Under the pieces are notes generated by a model. It saw only the letters and a list, made by a program, of their open reading frames with translations, was not told the DNA's origin and made no database searches. Made by a program: the position numbers and the translations under genes. A stretch of DNA of 64,000 nt from Flavobacterium faecale (GTDB taxonomy: Bacteria > Bacteroidota > Bacteroidia > Flavobacteriales > Flavobacteriaceae): positions 1,426,001 to 1,490,000 of the forward strand of contig NZ_CP020918.1 in the NCBI RefSeq assembly GCF_003076455.1, given 5' to 3'. This document shows, piece by piece, positions 36,155 through 43,823 of this stretch (position 1 is its first letter; every line of letters begins with the position of its first letter).

Positions 36155-38446
36155 ATGAAGAAAACAATAGCACAACCACCAGAAAAGTTAACCGGAATTC
36201 ATCAAGTTGAAATTCCGCATTCTGCAGTGGGTTTGAAAGCAATAAAATCTGCCTTGACGCATATCAAAGATGAGGTTGGAATCGTAAAAGGAATTGGTTT
36301 ATTGGCAAAACTTAATCAAAAAGATGGTTTTGACTGTCCTGGTTGTGCTTGGCCTGATCCAGACGAAAAACGTTCTTTTTTGGCTGAATACTGTGAGAAC
36401 GGTGCAAAAGCAGTAGCTGAAGAAGCGACAAAGAATAGAGTTACTCCAATGTTTTTTGCATTAAATAGTGTTGAAGAATTAGGACAATTGTCTGATTATG
36501 AATTGGGAAAAAAAGGACGACTTACACACCCGATGTATTTGCCTGCAGGTGCTACGCATTATGAAGAAATCAGTTGGCAGGATGCTTTTGATCACATAGC
36601 AAAAACATTGAATAGCTTTGCTTCACCAGATGAAGCGATTTTTTACACCTCAGGACGTACCAGTAACGAGGCAGCTTATTTGTACCAGTTGTTTGTCCGT
36701 CACTACGGGACCAATAATTTACCTGATTGTTCCAATATGTGTCATGAATCAAGTGGTTCTGCACTGAGTGAAACAGTAGGGATTGGAAAAGGTTCGGTAA
36801 CTTTGGATGATTTCAAACATGCCGATTTGGTAATTGTGATGGGGCAAAATCCAGGGACAAATCATCCTAGAATGTTGACGGCTTTGGGTGAAACCAAGCA
36901 CCATGGCGGAAAAATAATAAGTGTAAATCCATTGCCAGAGGTTGGTTTAAAAAATTTTATTGACCCTCAAAATCCAATCAAATGGTTAGGAAATGGAACA
37001 GATTTGTCTGATTTGTTTTTGCAAGTAAGAATTAATGGCGACGTTGCATTGTTAAAAGCAATTTTGTTGTTGTTACTCGAAAAAGAAAAAACTAGTCCAG
37101 GGACTGTATTTGATCAAGAATTTATTGCTAAGCAAACCCAAGGATATGAAGCTTTTATTGCTGATTTGGAGCAATATAAAATAGAAGATCTTGTAGCACA
37201 GACAGGATTGACACATAAAGAAGTAGTTGAAGCTGCCGAAATGATTGCCGACAATAAAAAAATAATTGTTTGTTGGGCTATGGGTTTAACACAGCACAAG
37301 AACGGAGTAGATAACATTCGTGAAGTGGTGAATTTATTATTGCTCAAAGGCAGTATCGGTAAACAAGGCGCAGGAACCTGTCCTGTGCGTGGGCATTCAA
37401 ATGTGCAAGGGGATCGAACCATGGGAATATGGGAGAAAATGCCAGAGCAATTTTTAGAAAACATTGATGCTTATTTCGATTTCAAATCACCGCGCAAACA
37501 CGGTTATGATGTTGTAAAATCAATCGAAGCCATGCATGAGAAAAAGGCGCGCTTCTTTTTAGGAATGGGCGGGAATTTTAATTCGGCTACCCCAGATACA
37601 GAATACACGGCTCAAGCATTGCGTAATTGTGATTTAACGGTACATATTTCGACCAAAATTAACCGTAGTCATTTAATCCATGGTAAAGAAGCTCTGATTT
37701 TACCTTGCCTTGGGCGTACAGAACGTGATCCTCAAGCTAGCGGTGATCAGTTTGTGTCGGTAGAAAACTCAATGGGAGTTGTATCAAAATCGATTGGACA
37801 CTTAGATCCATTGTCAGACAATTTGAAAAGCGAGACAGCTATTGTGGCCGGAATCGCAATGGCTACGTTGGCCAATTCCAATGTAGATTGGAACGCGCTA
37901 GCTGGTAATTACGATTTGATTCGAAATGCAATCGAGGTGACCATACCTGGATTCGAAGATTTTAATAAAAAAGTGCGTGTGCCAGGTGGATTTTACTTAC
38001 CGAATAACGCACGTGCAAACGACTTTAGTAGCACCTATACTGGTAAAGCAAATTTTACTATCAATCAACCTTCAGATATTGTTTTAGAAAAAGGACAATA
38101 CATGATGATGACCATACGTACACACGATCAATACAATACTACGATTTATGGGTTAGACGATCGCTACAGAGGAATTCTGAACGAGCGCAGAGTGGTCCTG
38201 ATGAATCCAGAAGATGTAAATGAAGCTGGATTAAAAAAAGGTGATTTAGTTGATTTGATCAGTCATTTTGAAGTGCAGGAACGCCTAGCCGAAAAATTTA
38301 TGGTTATTCCATATAGTATTCCGCGATATAGTACGGCGACTTATTTTCCAGAAGCTAATGTTTTGGTGCCGCTGCACAGTAAAGCGCGAATAAGTAATCA
38401 ACCGGCATCCAAAACCGTTATTATTACGATTCATAAAAGGGATTAA
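36155..38446 (+). CDS. FdhF/YdeP family molybdopterin oxidoreductase
   Basis: A 763-aa Mo-bisMGD enzyme of the YdeP branch of the formate-dehydrogenase-like family. N-terminal DCPGCAWPDP and a metal-site region with PDCSNMCHESSG (candidate Mo-ligand Cys), then GQNPGTNHPRML, GHSNVQGDRTMGIWE and a C-terminal MGD-binding domain with TIRTHDQYNTTIYG. No TAT signal or membrane subunit is seen, so cytosolic. YdeP has been tied to acid resistance; the substrate is unproven. Paired with fdhD and with no beta or gamma subunit nearby. Confidence 0.88.
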   Translation: MKKTIAQPPEKLTGIHQVEIPHSAVGLKAIKSALTHIKDEVGIVKGIGLLAKLNQKDGFDCPGCAWPDPDEKRSFLAEYCENGAKAVAEEATKNRVTPMFFALNSVEELGQLSDYELGKKGRLTHPMYLPAGATHYEEISWQDAFDHIAKTLNSFASPDEAIFYTSGRTSNEAAYLYQLFVRHYGTNNLPDCSNMCHESSGSALSETVGIGKGSVTLDDFKHADLVIVMGQNPGTNHPRMLTALGETKHHGGKIISVNPLPEVGLKNFIDPQNPIKWLGNGTDLSDLFLQVRINGDVALLKAILLLLLEKEKTSPGTVFDQEFIAKQTQGYEAFIADLEQYKIEDLVAQTGLTHKEVVEAAEMIADNKKIIVCWAMGLTQHKNGVDNIREVVNLLLLKGSIGKQGAGTCPVRGHSNVQGDRTMGIWEKMPEQFLENIDAYFDFKSPRKHGYDVVKSIEAMHEKKARFFLGMGGNFNSATPDTEYTAQALRNCDLTVHISTKINRSHLIHGKEALILPCLGRTERDPQASGDQFVSVENSMGVVSKSIGHLDPLSDNLKSETAIVAGIAMATLANSNVDWNALAGNYDLIRNAIEVTIPGFEDFNKKVRVPGGFYLPNNARANDFSSTYTGKANFTINQPSDIVLEKGQYMMMTIRTHDQYNTTIYGLDDRYRGILNERRVVLMNPEDVNEAGLKKGDLVDLISHFEVQERLAEKFMVIPYSIPRYSTATYFPEANVLVPLHSKARISNQPASKTVIITIHKRD

Positions 38447-38493
38447 CCTTATTTTTATACGCCTATTCCAGCTTTCCGCTTTAGCCCTCTTTC

Positions 38494-38580
38494 AAAACGC
38501 TTTTTTTACTAGGTCACAGCAGGAGCTTCTCCCGAAACTTCGGGATGGTCGCTCTGCTGCTCCCGTAAAAAAGGCGTTTT
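38494..38580. repeat. Nested palindromic intergenic element
   Basis: Three concentric inverted pairs: outer AAAACGC-T7-AC with GTAAAAAAGGCGTTTT, middle AGCAGGAGC with GCTCTGCTGCT, inner CCCGAAACTTCGGG (38531-38544). The whole can fold into one imperfect hairpin of about 87 bases between the YdeP gene (+) and a convergent outer-membrane protein gene (-). It belongs to the CCCGA/TCGGG family seen elsewhere in the window. Confidence 0.6.
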
Positions 38581-38695
38581 TCAGTCGGGGCTGCCGCTGC
38601 AAATGAAATTCACTGAACCCCTATTAAAATAAAAGTAAAGTGAAGTAATCTGGGGCGGGGAGTAAAAACCTAAGAATGGTATAATTGATTATGAA

Positions 38696-39280
38696 TTATA
38701 ATCGCACTCCAATTCCGATTTTGAGAAAACTGATGCTAGTATTAAATGCAGTGCTCGGAACAGATTCTTTCGAACTCAACTTTACATAATCGTATTGGAT
38801 AGTCGTAAATAGTTTATTAGTGATATCGTATGAAAGGCCTAAGTTAGCATTAATCCCATTTTTTTTAATGCTGTCTTCTTTTGATAGATCAAAACCGTTG
38901 TTAATTCCTGTGCTCTTAAATATCATAAAGGTGTATCCAAGGCCAATCGCAGGATGAAGTTTTGTTAAGGATTTGATTTTAATCTCAGTAAACAACCGTG
39001 GTTGAATCGTGTAATTAGTTACTTTAAAATCTCGTTCTCCTTTGTTTTTATTAGTATTGTTGGTCAAAACACCTCCGTTTATGGAAGCGCCAAAACTAAA
39101 GTTAGTTGTTTCTGCAATACGGTATTTTGCTCCAATATCAATAATTCCTTTATAAAACTCGCTAACGAAATTGCCACCTATAGCAATTGGATAATTAGCT
39201 TCCAGACTAATTTTTGATTCTTGCGAAAATGTGTTAACAGTGAAAAGTAGTACTAGTGCTAAGAATAATTTTTGTTTCAT
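38696..39280 (-). CDS. Outer membrane beta-barrel protein, small
   Basis: A 194-aa exported protein: signal peptide (residues 1-19, ending FSQ) followed by alternating beta-strand pattern and a C-terminal aliphatic/arginine end (LKIGIGVRL). Fits the small porin-like PorT/OmpW-style barrels common in Bacteroidetes. No specific family or ligand can be assigned; stands alone. Confidence 0.7.
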   Translation of the reverse strand: MKQKLFLALVLLFTVNTFSQESKISLEANYPIAIGGNFVSEFYKGIIDIGAKYRIAETTNFSFGASINGGVLTNNTNKNKGERDFKVTNYTIQPRLFTEIKIKSLTKLHPAIGLGYTFMIFKSTGINNGFDLSKEDSIKKNGINANLGLSYDITNKLFTTIQYDYVKLSSKESVPSTAFNTSISFLKIGIGVRL

Positions 39281-39679
39281 TTTTTAATTGGTTTTAGTGT
39301 AAGCAAAGTTATAAATAAAAAGGATTGTAGGAATGTAGAAAAATTGGATTTGTTCTAATTACTACCTAATCCCTAGCCCTGATAGTAGTGAAAAGCCTTT
39401 GCAGACTGAAAACTACTTTTTTCTACTGCTGGCAGAGCGACTGAAAGAAGCTCCTGCCAGGAGTTAGAAAAAGAGTTTGAAGGCAAAAAGCTTGAAACGA
39501 ATAACAGGAATAGCTTCTTAATATTGGAATTCATCTGTTTTTTCAAATTATAAAGTGCTAATAATTTAATGTTGAACGGATTAGGTTTTTGGTTTTTTTT
39601 AATTCGTTGATCTTTTAAAAGTAGCTATTCGCCAAAGTCAAAGATATAAATACTATCTTTGCAAAAATTATCAAGAATT
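39281..39679. other. 399-bp intergenic region
   Basis: No credible reading frame. Holds a 13-bp hairpin CTCCTGCCAGGAG (39451-39463) within sequence that resembles decayed intergenic repeat, and the promoter of the rluB-type gene at the right end. Confidence 0.5.
39654..39661 (+). promoter_or_regulatory. -7 element (TATCTTTG) for the RluB-type gene
   Basis: Perfect TATCTTTG, 18 bases before the ATG at 39680. It rules out the TTG at 39659, which lies inside the element. Confidence 0.6.
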
Positions 39680-40588
39680 ATGAATGACAAGCAAGGCAGT
39701 AATAGTCGAGGAGGTTCAAAGCCAGGAGGCTCAAGAACAAATTCGAATAAGCCAAAACCCGCTATGCAAAAAAGGGCACAAGGACCTAAAAAAGCTAAAG
39801 TAAATACCAAGGTAGCTGTGGTGGATCCTAACAAAGTGGAGAAAAAACCAAACCAAGCACCAAAAAGACCTAAAGTTAAAGACGAAATTCGTTTGAATAA
39901 ATATATCTCCAATTCTGGAGCTTGTTCTCGTCGTGATGCCGATATTTATATCCAATCTGGAAATGTTAAGGTAAATGGAATAGCTGTAACCGAAATGGGT
40001 TATATGGTAAAACCAGGAGATACCGTAAATTTTGACGGAATGACCTTGACGCCAGAGAAAAAAGTGTACATCTTGTTGAATAAGCCTAAAAACTTTACAA
40101 CAGCATTTGATGAAGGGCAAGAATTTCGCAATGTGTTAGAGCTGGTAAAAGGTTCGACTACAGCAAAAATTGCATCAGTAGGACGTATGGATAAGAATAC
40201 AACAGGATTGTTGTTGTTTACCAATGATACTGATATGATTCGTAAATTTAGTTTACCGAGTCAAAAATCTTCAAAAATCTACCAAGTATCGCTAGATAAA
40301 AACTTGAAATTTGAGGATTTGGAAAAAATCAGCAAAGGATTGGTTTTGGACGGTCACAGAGTTTTTGTAGAAGAAGTAAGTTATATTGAAGGTGAAGCGA
40401 AAAGCGAAATTGGATTAAAACTACGTTCTTCAAACATTAAAGTGGTTCGTGCTATTTTCGAAAACTTCAAGTATGATGTGTTGCGTGTAGACCGCGTCTC
40501 TTTTGCAGGTTTGACTAAGAAAAATTTACCAAGAGGAAACTGGAGGTTATTAACAGATCAAGAAATTATTAATTTGAAAAACGTATAG
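39680..40588 (+). CDS. 23S rRNA pseudouridine synthase, RluB/RsuA family
   Basis: A 302-aa enzyme: a low-complexity basic N-terminal tail rich in Gly, Lys, Pro and Asn (about residues 1-65), an S4 RNA-binding domain (IRLNKYISNSGACSRRDADI), and the synthase domain with the catalytic Asp in VGRMDKNTTGLLLFTND. The tail is longer than in E. coli RluB and common in Bacteroidetes homologs. RluB is more likely than RsuA from the motif order, but substrate position is not proven. Confidence 0.88.
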   Translation: MNDKQGSNSRGGSKPGGSRTNSNKPKPAMQKRAQGPKKAKVNTKVAVVDPNKVEKKPNQAPKRPKVKDEIRLNKYISNSGACSRRDADIYIQSGNVKVNGIAVTEMGYMVKPGDTVNFDGMTLTPEKKVYILLNKPKNFTTAFDEGQEFRNVLELVKGSTTAKIASVGRMDKNTTGLLLFTNDTDMIRKFSLPSQKSSKIYQVSLDKNLKFEDLEKISKGLVLDGHRVFVEEVSYIEGEAKSEIGLKLRSSNIKVVRAIFENFKYDVLRVDRVSFAGLTKKNLPRGNWRLLTDQEIINLKNV

Positions 40589-40612
40589 TTTTTTAAAAAA
40601 ATAAATAATTAC

Positions 40613-40645
40613 AATCCTATTCATATTCTGAATAGGATTTTTTTT
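40613..40645 (+). terminator. Intrinsic terminator after the RluB-type gene
   Basis: Arms AATCCTATTC and GAATAGGATT, 7-base loop, then a T run to 40645. Confidence 0.9.
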
Positions 40646-40762
40646 GTGACCTACGCAAGCAGGTTTGTTACGGTCTATATGCAAGTAGTTGAGCTGTTGC
40701 ATAAAAATTATTTTATTTAAGTTTTTTGCGGTAGTTTTACTTGATATAAAATTAATATACGT

Positions 40763-42526
40763 ATGACGAAGACTCCCAAAGTTTTAATTGCAGTTATTGC
40801 GGCTGCATTTTTGACACAATGTAAAACACAAGAGAGTACAGTTGATTTCTCGACTGTCACCTCAAATTACTTTAACGATAAAAATGCATTAGATCCGCTG
40901 GGTGCTACTCAAAATGGACAAAATCAATTCAATGATAAGTTGCAGTTTGAAATGACTGATAGTTTTAGGGAAAAGCAATTGGCTTTTTTTAATAAATATG
41001 AGTCAACATTAGATTCTATTGACGAAAAAGATTTGTCAGCAGAAGAAAAAAATAGTTTTTCGATCATAAAATGGGAAGTTGAAGTTGGAAAAAAGCTGCT
41101 CGATCAACCAACTAACTTGGTGCCTATTCATCAGTTTTGGGGAACGCACCTAACTATGGGCCAATACGCAGGTGGTACGAGTGCGCAGCCTTTCAAAACG
41201 GAAAAAGATTATAATAATTTTTTAAAAAGAATGGATTTGTTTAGTGTGTGGATTGACTCCGCTATGGTATATATGAAAAAGGGAATGGAAAAAGGTGTAG
41301 TGCTACCAAAATCGTTAACTGAGAAAGTAATTCCTCAATTTGCTGAGATGGCAACACCTAATATTGAAGATAATCTTTTTTATTCGGCCATCAAGATTAT
41401 GCCAAAAATTTTTTCTGAAGATACAAAAAGAGATTTAACGGCAAGATACAAGGCAGAGATAAAGGATAAATTGATGCCGCAGTACAGTAAGATGGCTGCT
41501 TTTTTAAAGGATGAATACTTACCTGCGTCACGCGCAACAAGCGGTATAGGAAGTTTGCCAGCGGGAAAAGATTTGTATGCTGTGTACGTCAAGATGTGGA
41601 CAACTACCGAAATGACACCAGATGAAATACATAAACTCGGTTTGAGCGAAGTGGCCCGTATTAAATCTGAAATGGAGAAGGTTAAGACTGAAGTAGGTTT
41701 TAAAGGAACTTTATTAGAATTTTTCGAGTATGTTCGTAACAAACCGGAATTGAAACCATTCAAAATACCAGAGGAAGTAATTGCGAATTTCGAGAGAATT
41801 TATACCGTTATCAAGCCAAACGTTGATAAATTATTCTCATTGCAACCCAAAACAAAATTCGAGATTAGAAGAACAGAAGCTTTTAGAGAAAAAACTGGAA
41901 GTGCAGAATACAGTCAAGGTGCGGCAGATGGATCTCGTCCGGGAGTGTTTTATGTGCCAATTCCGGATGTTGAAGAATACAATGGATACGGAGATGAAGA
42001 TTTGTTTTTGCACGAGGCAATTCCAGGGCATCATTTTCAGATTTCATTACAACAAGAGAATGGCAACCTACCAGACTTCAGAAAATACAATTGGTTTGGA
42101 GCTTATGGCGAAGGTTGGGCATTGTATACAGAGAGCTTAGGGAAAGAATTAGGCTTGTATAAAGATGGCTATTCGTATTTTGGTATGCTGGGTAATGAGA
42201 TTCATAGAGCTGTTCGTCTAGTGGTAGATACAGGTATTCATAGCAAAGGGTGGACAAGAGAGCAGGCTATAAAATATTCACTTGAAAATGAAGCAGAAAG
42301 CGAAGCCAGTATCACTACCGAGATTGAACGCTATATGGCTATTCCTGGTCAAGCTTTGTCTTATAAAATTGGTCAGCTAAAGATTATTGAATTACGTAAA
42401 AGAGCAGAAGCTAAAATGGGTAATAAGTTCGATATAAAGAAATTTCACGAAAAGGTTTTGGAGTCAGGAGTTATGCCGCTTGCATTATTAGAGAAAAAAA
42501 TTGACGACTGGATTGCTGAGAAATAA
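40763..42526 (+). CDS. DUF885 family lipoprotein, putative metallopeptidase
   Basis: A 587-aa lipoprotein with lipobox LTQC (Cys20) and a DUF885 body. A zinc-peptidase-like motif HEAIPGHHFQ lies near residue 418, followed by a downstream Glu-rich helix (GWALYTESLGKELG), in line with the family being metallopeptidases related to M32/M3-like folds. It should act on the periplasmic side of the inner or outer membrane. Single gene with its own terminator. Confidence 0.85.
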   Translation: MTKTPKVLIAVIAAAFLTQCKTQESTVDFSTVTSNYFNDKNALDPLGATQNGQNQFNDKLQFEMTDSFREKQLAFFNKYESTLDSIDEKDLSAEEKNSFSIIKWEVEVGKKLLDQPTNLVPIHQFWGTHLTMGQYAGGTSAQPFKTEKDYNNFLKRMDLFSVWIDSAMVYMKKGMEKGVVLPKSLTEKVIPQFAEMATPNIEDNLFYSAIKIMPKIFSEDTKRDLTARYKAEIKDKLMPQYSKMAAFLKDEYLPASRATSGIGSLPAGKDLYAVYVKMWTTTEMTPDEIHKLGLSEVARIKSEMEKVKTEVGFKGTLLEFFEYVRNKPELKPFKIPEEVIANFERIYTVIKPNVDKLFSLQPKTKFEIRRTEAFREKTGSAEYSQGAADGSRPGVFYVPIPDVEEYNGYGDEDLFLHEAIPGHHFQISLQQENGNLPDFRKYNWFGAYGEGWALYTESLGKELGLYKDGYSYFGMLGNEIHRAVRLVVDTGIHSKGWTREQAIKYSLENEAESEASITTEIERYMAIPGQALSYKIGQLKIIELRKRAEAKMGNKFDIKKFHEKVLESGVMPLALLEKKIDDWIAEK

Positions 42527-42559
42527 AATAGTATTGATTAATAAGATCAATCAAATTGT

Positions 42560-42600
42560 AAATACCTTGTTTGCTTAGTAGCAATCAGGGTATTTTTTTT
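42560..42600 (+). terminator. Intrinsic terminator after the DUF885 gene
   Basis: Arms AAATACCTTG and CAGGGTATTT (one G-T pair) followed by eight or more T. Confidence 0.85.
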
Positions 42601-42631
42601 ATGAGAGAAGCTAAAGAGTTTTTTTAAACAC

Positions 42632-42659
42632 AAAACCCACTAATTGCTTAGTGGGTTTT
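42632..42659 (-). terminator. tRNA-Phe-type terminator, copy 1 (behind tRNA remnant)
   Basis: One of four identical hairpins: arms AAAACCCACTAA and TTAGTGGGTTTT with a short loop and a T run on the minus strand. It follows the 3' fragment of a broken tRNA-Phe. Confidence 0.8.
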
Positions 42660-42660
42660 G

Positions 42661-42719
42661 TGGCACCTCCAGTCCCGATCCCGAGACTTCGGGAGTGGAG
42701 AACCGGGACACATTGATTT
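42661..42719 (-). pseudogene. tRNA-Phe 3'-half remnant, copy 1, with 27-bp insert
   Basis: Read on the minus strand it begins in the anticodon loop (AAATCAATGTGTCCC), runs into the T arm, and there carries a 27-bp palindromic insert (42673-42699, core CCCGAGACTTCGGG) before resuming CTGGAGGTGCC. The 5' half is missing; its upstream neighbour is the stop codon of a GIY-YIG frame. One acceptor base also differs (GGTGCC for GGTACC). Confidence 0.75.
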
Positions 42720-43019
42720 TTATATGTTGTTTTTACTAGAAATGTCTGCTAATAGATCAGGATTAAGAATGATTTTTTCGATGAATTTTTTACTTTTCAT
42801 TTTTTTAATGAATTTCTCTAAGAACAGCGCTTCTGATTTATTTATACAATTAAATTCAAGAACTAAATTCCAATCTGATGCTATTTTTGTATAAGAGTTA
42901 TCATAGCTGTGGTGATTATGTTTTTCTACACGTTGGGCAATATCATGGGTTTCGCCAATGTAGAATTTATCTGTGCTCTTGCTGTATAATATATTAGAGA
43001 TAGTGTATAAATAGTTTTT
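42720..43019 (-). pseudogene. GIY-YIG nuclease remnant, copy B (no start codon)
   Basis: About 99 codons read YLYTISNILYSKSTDKFYIGETHDI...SYTKIASDW...SEALFLEKFIKKMKSKKFIEKIILNPDLLADI on the minus strand, a UvrC/Uri-type GIY-YIG domain (the YIG triplet is followed by ET). A stop precedes it at 43020-43022 and no ATG, GTG or TTG lies ahead of the domain, and the N terminus is scrambled relative to copy A. It ends exactly where the tRNA-Phe remnant begins. Confidence 0.75.
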
Positions 43020-43027
43020 TTAAACAA

Positions 43028-43055
43028 AAAACCCACTAATTGCTTAGTGGGTTTT
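43028..43055 (-). terminator. tRNA-Phe-type terminator, copy 2
   Basis: Same AAAACCCACTAA/TTAGTGGGTTTT hairpin; 396 bases from copy 1. Confidence 0.8.
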
Positions 43056-43056
43056 G

Positions 43057-43114
43057 TGGTACCTCCAGTCCCGATCCCGAGACTTCGGGAGTGGAGAACC
43101 AGTGACTATGGATT
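43057..43114 (-). pseudogene. tRNA-Phe 3'-half remnant, copy 2, with the same 27-bp insert
   Basis: Minus strand AATCCATAGTCACTGGTTC, then the 27-bp insert (43069-43095), then CTGGAGGTACC. The insert occupies the same T-loop position as in copy 1 and replaces five bases of the normal T arm. Only the 3' half of the tRNA is present. Confidence 0.75.
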
Positions 43115-43402
43115 TTATGGTTTGTTTTTAGATAAAATATCTGCTAGTATTTCTGGATTTAAAATGATTTTTTGGATAAATATTTTACTTTTCATTTTTT
43201 TAATAAAGCGCTCCAAGAAAAGTGCTTCGGATCTGTTTAGACAACTGAACTTTAAAACAATGGTCCAGTCAGAAGCTATTTTTGTATATGAGTTATCGTA
43301 GTTGTGATTGTTATGCTTATCTAAACGTTCCTAAAGATCATGCGTTTCACCGATGTAAAATTTATTTGTAATCTTGCTATGTAGTATGTATAAATAATGC
43401 AC
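43115..43402 (-). pseudogene. GIY-YIG nuclease gene, copy A, with internal stop
   Basis: A 96-codon frame starting GTG at 43402 reads MHYLYILHSKITNKFYIGETHDL, then an in-frame TAG at codon 24 (43331-43333), then ERLDKHNNHNYDNSYTKIASDW and a full family C terminus. One base change away from an intact 95-aa standalone GIY-YIG nuclease. It lies between the terminator of an intact tRNA-Phe and a displaced tRNA-Phe 3' half; its stop codon overlaps the start of homology to the anticodon loop. Confidence 0.82.
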
Positions 43403-43421
43403 TGAAAGTTTTTTTAAACAA

Positions 43422-43449
43422 AAAACCCACTAATTGCTTAGTGGGTTTT
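43422..43449 (-). terminator. Terminator of tRNA-Phe gene 2
   Basis: Hairpin AAAACCCACTAA/TTAGTGGGTTTT directly after the tRNA 3' end, T run on the minus strand; 394 bases from copy 2. Confidence 0.85.
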
Positions 43450-43450
43450 G

Positions 43451-43523
43451 TGGTACCTCCAGGGTTCGAACCAGGGACACATGGATTTTCAGTCCATTGC
43501 TCTACCAACTGAGCTAAGGTACC
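43451..43523 (-). tRNA. tRNA-Phe (GAA), copy nearer the GIY-YIG units
   Basis: 73 nt. Acceptor GGTACCT/AGGTACC, D stem GCTC/GAGC, anticodon stem ATGGA/TCCAT with loop CTGAAAA (anticodon GAA), T loop TTCGAAC, discriminator A. CCA is not encoded. The T stem has one T-T mismatch. Identical to the copy at 43652. Followed by its terminator and then by the GIY-YIG copy A. Confidence 0.95.
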
Positions 43524-43622
43524 TTGCATATTGCGTGTGCAAATATAGTATCTTTTTTTGTTTTACCAAATATGTTTGCGAAAACTATTTAATAACATTA
43601 GAATATTAATTTTTTTAAACAA

Positions 43623-43650
43623 AAAACCCACTAATTGCTTAGTGGGTTTT
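43623..43650 (-). terminator. Terminator of tRNA-Phe gene 1
   Basis: Fourth copy of the AAAACCCACTAA/TTAGTGGGTTTT hairpin, 201 bases from the third. Confidence 0.85.
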
Positions 43651-43651
43651 G

Positions 43652-43724
43652 TGGTACCTCCAGGGTTCGAACCAGGGACACATGGATTTTCAGTCCATTG
43701 CTCTACCAACTGAGCTAAGGTACC
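43652..43724 (-). tRNA. tRNA-Phe (GAA), first copy
   Basis: 73 nt and identical in sequence to the second copy, with the same flanking AAGGTACCTTGC boundary and terminator. It is the 5'-most unit of the array. No gene lies between the two tRNAs. Transcribed divergently from coaX. Confidence 0.95.
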
Positions 43725-43796
43725 TTGCGTAATGCGAGTGCAAATATAATGTGTTTTTTCGTTTCTACAATACAAATTTTTAAAAAAATGTATTCG

Positions 43797-43804
43797 TACC
43801 TTTG
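43797..43804 (+). promoter_or_regulatory. coaX: -7 element (TACCTTTG) for coaX
   Basis: TACCTTTG 19 bases before the ATG at 43824. Confidence 0.55.
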
Positions 43805-43823
43805 CAAAAGCAAAAAATAAAAT

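Noticed and set aside
42658..42894. Plus-strand open frame of 78 codons near the tRNA array, similar to one at 43047-43301
   Set aside because: The similarity arises because both lie opposite the GIY-YIG reading frames on the minus strand; the minus frame has the recognisable domain.
42632..43650. Regular spacing of a 28-bp repeat, which could suggest a CRISPR array
   Set aside because: Spacers would be 170-370 bases long, the repeat is a tRNA terminator hairpin, and no cas gene is present.
43563..43775. Minus-strand open frame of 70 codons
   Set aside because: It runs straight through a tRNA-Phe gene and its terminator.
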